Position numbers and translations under genes: made by a program. Below are positions 4,700 to 5,149 of a stretch of DNA of 5,149 nt, piece by piece. This stretch comes from Niastella sp966211305 (GTDB taxonomy: Bacteria > Bacteroidota > Bacteroidia > Chitinophagales > Chitinophagaceae), in assembly GCA_966211305.1 (NCBI GenBank), contig CBIHPC010000393.1:1-5149 (forward strand), in the 5' to 3' direction. Below the pieces are notes generated by a model. That model had not been told where the DNA came from. It saw only the letters and a list, made by a program, of their open reading frames with translations, and did not search any database. Numbering within the stretch: the first letter of the stretch is position 1; each line of letters starts with the position of its first letter.

Positions 4700-5149
4700 A
4701 TGCTATATTTTATAAAAACTCCCTGGTGGCTAAAGAAGCTTTATCCACGTTGTATCTGGGATATACCTGTCAAGGAAAAAATTTTATATCTCACCTTTGA
4801 CGATGGTCCACACCCGGTAGTTACGCCATTTGTTTTGGAGCAATTAAAACAATATAACGCCAGGGCTACATTTTTTTGCATAGGTAAGAACGTTGCCGCA
4901 CATCCGGATATTTATAGTAATATTTTAAATGGCGGGCATCGTGTAGGTAATCACACGTTCAATCATTTGAATGGCTGGAAGGTTACCGATGAGCAATATT
5001 TGAAGAATATTCTTTCTGCAGGAAAATATATCGACTCCAATCTTTTTCGACCTCCATATGGCAGGATCACCCGCTTTCAGGTAAAATTATTAACGGGTAT
5101 CCGCAACTCACCTGTGAACAGCAATTTTAGTATAATCATGTGGGATGTA
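4700..5149 (+). CDS. Polysaccharide deacetylase (NodB domain), 3' end beyond window
   Basis: Metal-dependent carbohydrate esterase family 4 enzyme, expected to remove N- or O-acetyl groups from a cell-wall or surface polysaccharide. The first 150 residues are visible. NodB motifs in order: LTFDDGPHP (31-39), with D34 the presumed catalytic base and D35 a metal ligand; ATFFCIG (56-62); GNHTFNHLN (83-91), where H85 and H89 complete the metal triad; FRPPYGR (116-122); and the start of the tryptophan motif IMWDV (146-150) at the edge. All catalytic residues seen so far are present. The N-terminus MLYFIKTPWWLKKLYP has no signal peptide or long membrane segment and is typical of a short Bacteroidota subfamily of about 200-215 residues, so some 55-65 residues are probably missing. 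ATG 4700 is chosen because no in-frame ATG, GTG or TTG occurs between it and the upstream stop region. The true substrate is unknown. Confidence 0.94.
   Translation, partial: MLYFIKTPWWLKKLYPRCIWDIPVKEKILYLTFDDGPHPVVTPFVLEQLKQYNARATFFCIGKNVAAHPDIYSNILNGGHRVGNHTFNHLNGWKVTDEQYLKNILSAGKYIDSNLFRPPYGRITRFQVKLLTGIRNSPVNSNFSIIMWDV

Overview
The window looks like chromosomal DNA from a member of the Bacteroidota, most likely Chitinophagaceae or a close relative. The reasons are the protein families (a Bacteroidota-type GltX and a short NodB deacetylase opening MLYFIKTPWWLKKLYP), promoter boxes matching the Bacteroidota -7 consensus TAnnTTTG a few bases before start codons, the near absence of Shine-Dalgarno sequences, and intergenic GTTGAC-type octamer repeats. 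The genus-level placement is an inference from memory of such genomes.

Layout: (1) 1-682, minus strand, an enoyl-CoA hydratase cut by the left edge. (2) 683-1039, a 357-base divergent intergenic region with hairpins, one of them a good minus-strand intrinsic terminator, plus the promoter of the next gene. (3) 1040-1459, plus strand, a stand-alone cobalamin-binding subunit of the methylmalonyl-CoA mutase type. (4) 1480-1954, an A+T-rich four-helix-bundle (23S rRNA intervening-sequence, S23/IVP) gene framed by a perfect 22-bp inverted repeat built of heptamers; it resembles a small inserted cassette. (5) 1969-3507, minus strand, gltX, complete. (6) 3508-3731, divergent intergenic region with two blocks of octamer repeats. 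(7) 3732-4667, plus strand, an exported ARPP-1/DUF6569-like protein. (8) 4700-5149, plus strand, a NodB polysaccharide deacetylase cut by the right edge.

The enoyl-CoA hydratase and the B12-binding subunit are divergent neighbours, and both fit acyl-CoA metabolism (beta-oxidation or branched-chain amino-acid breakdown feeding a B12-dependent carbon-skeleton mutase). gltX is a housekeeping translation gene. The last two genes are 32 bases apart on the same strand and may be cotranscribed, but the deacetylase has its own perfect -7 box.

Most genes are ordinary. The features that merit a second look are the repeat-bounded S23/IVP cassette, the orphan minus-strand terminator upstream of the hydratase gene, the octamer repeats before gltX, and the exported ARPP-1 protein.
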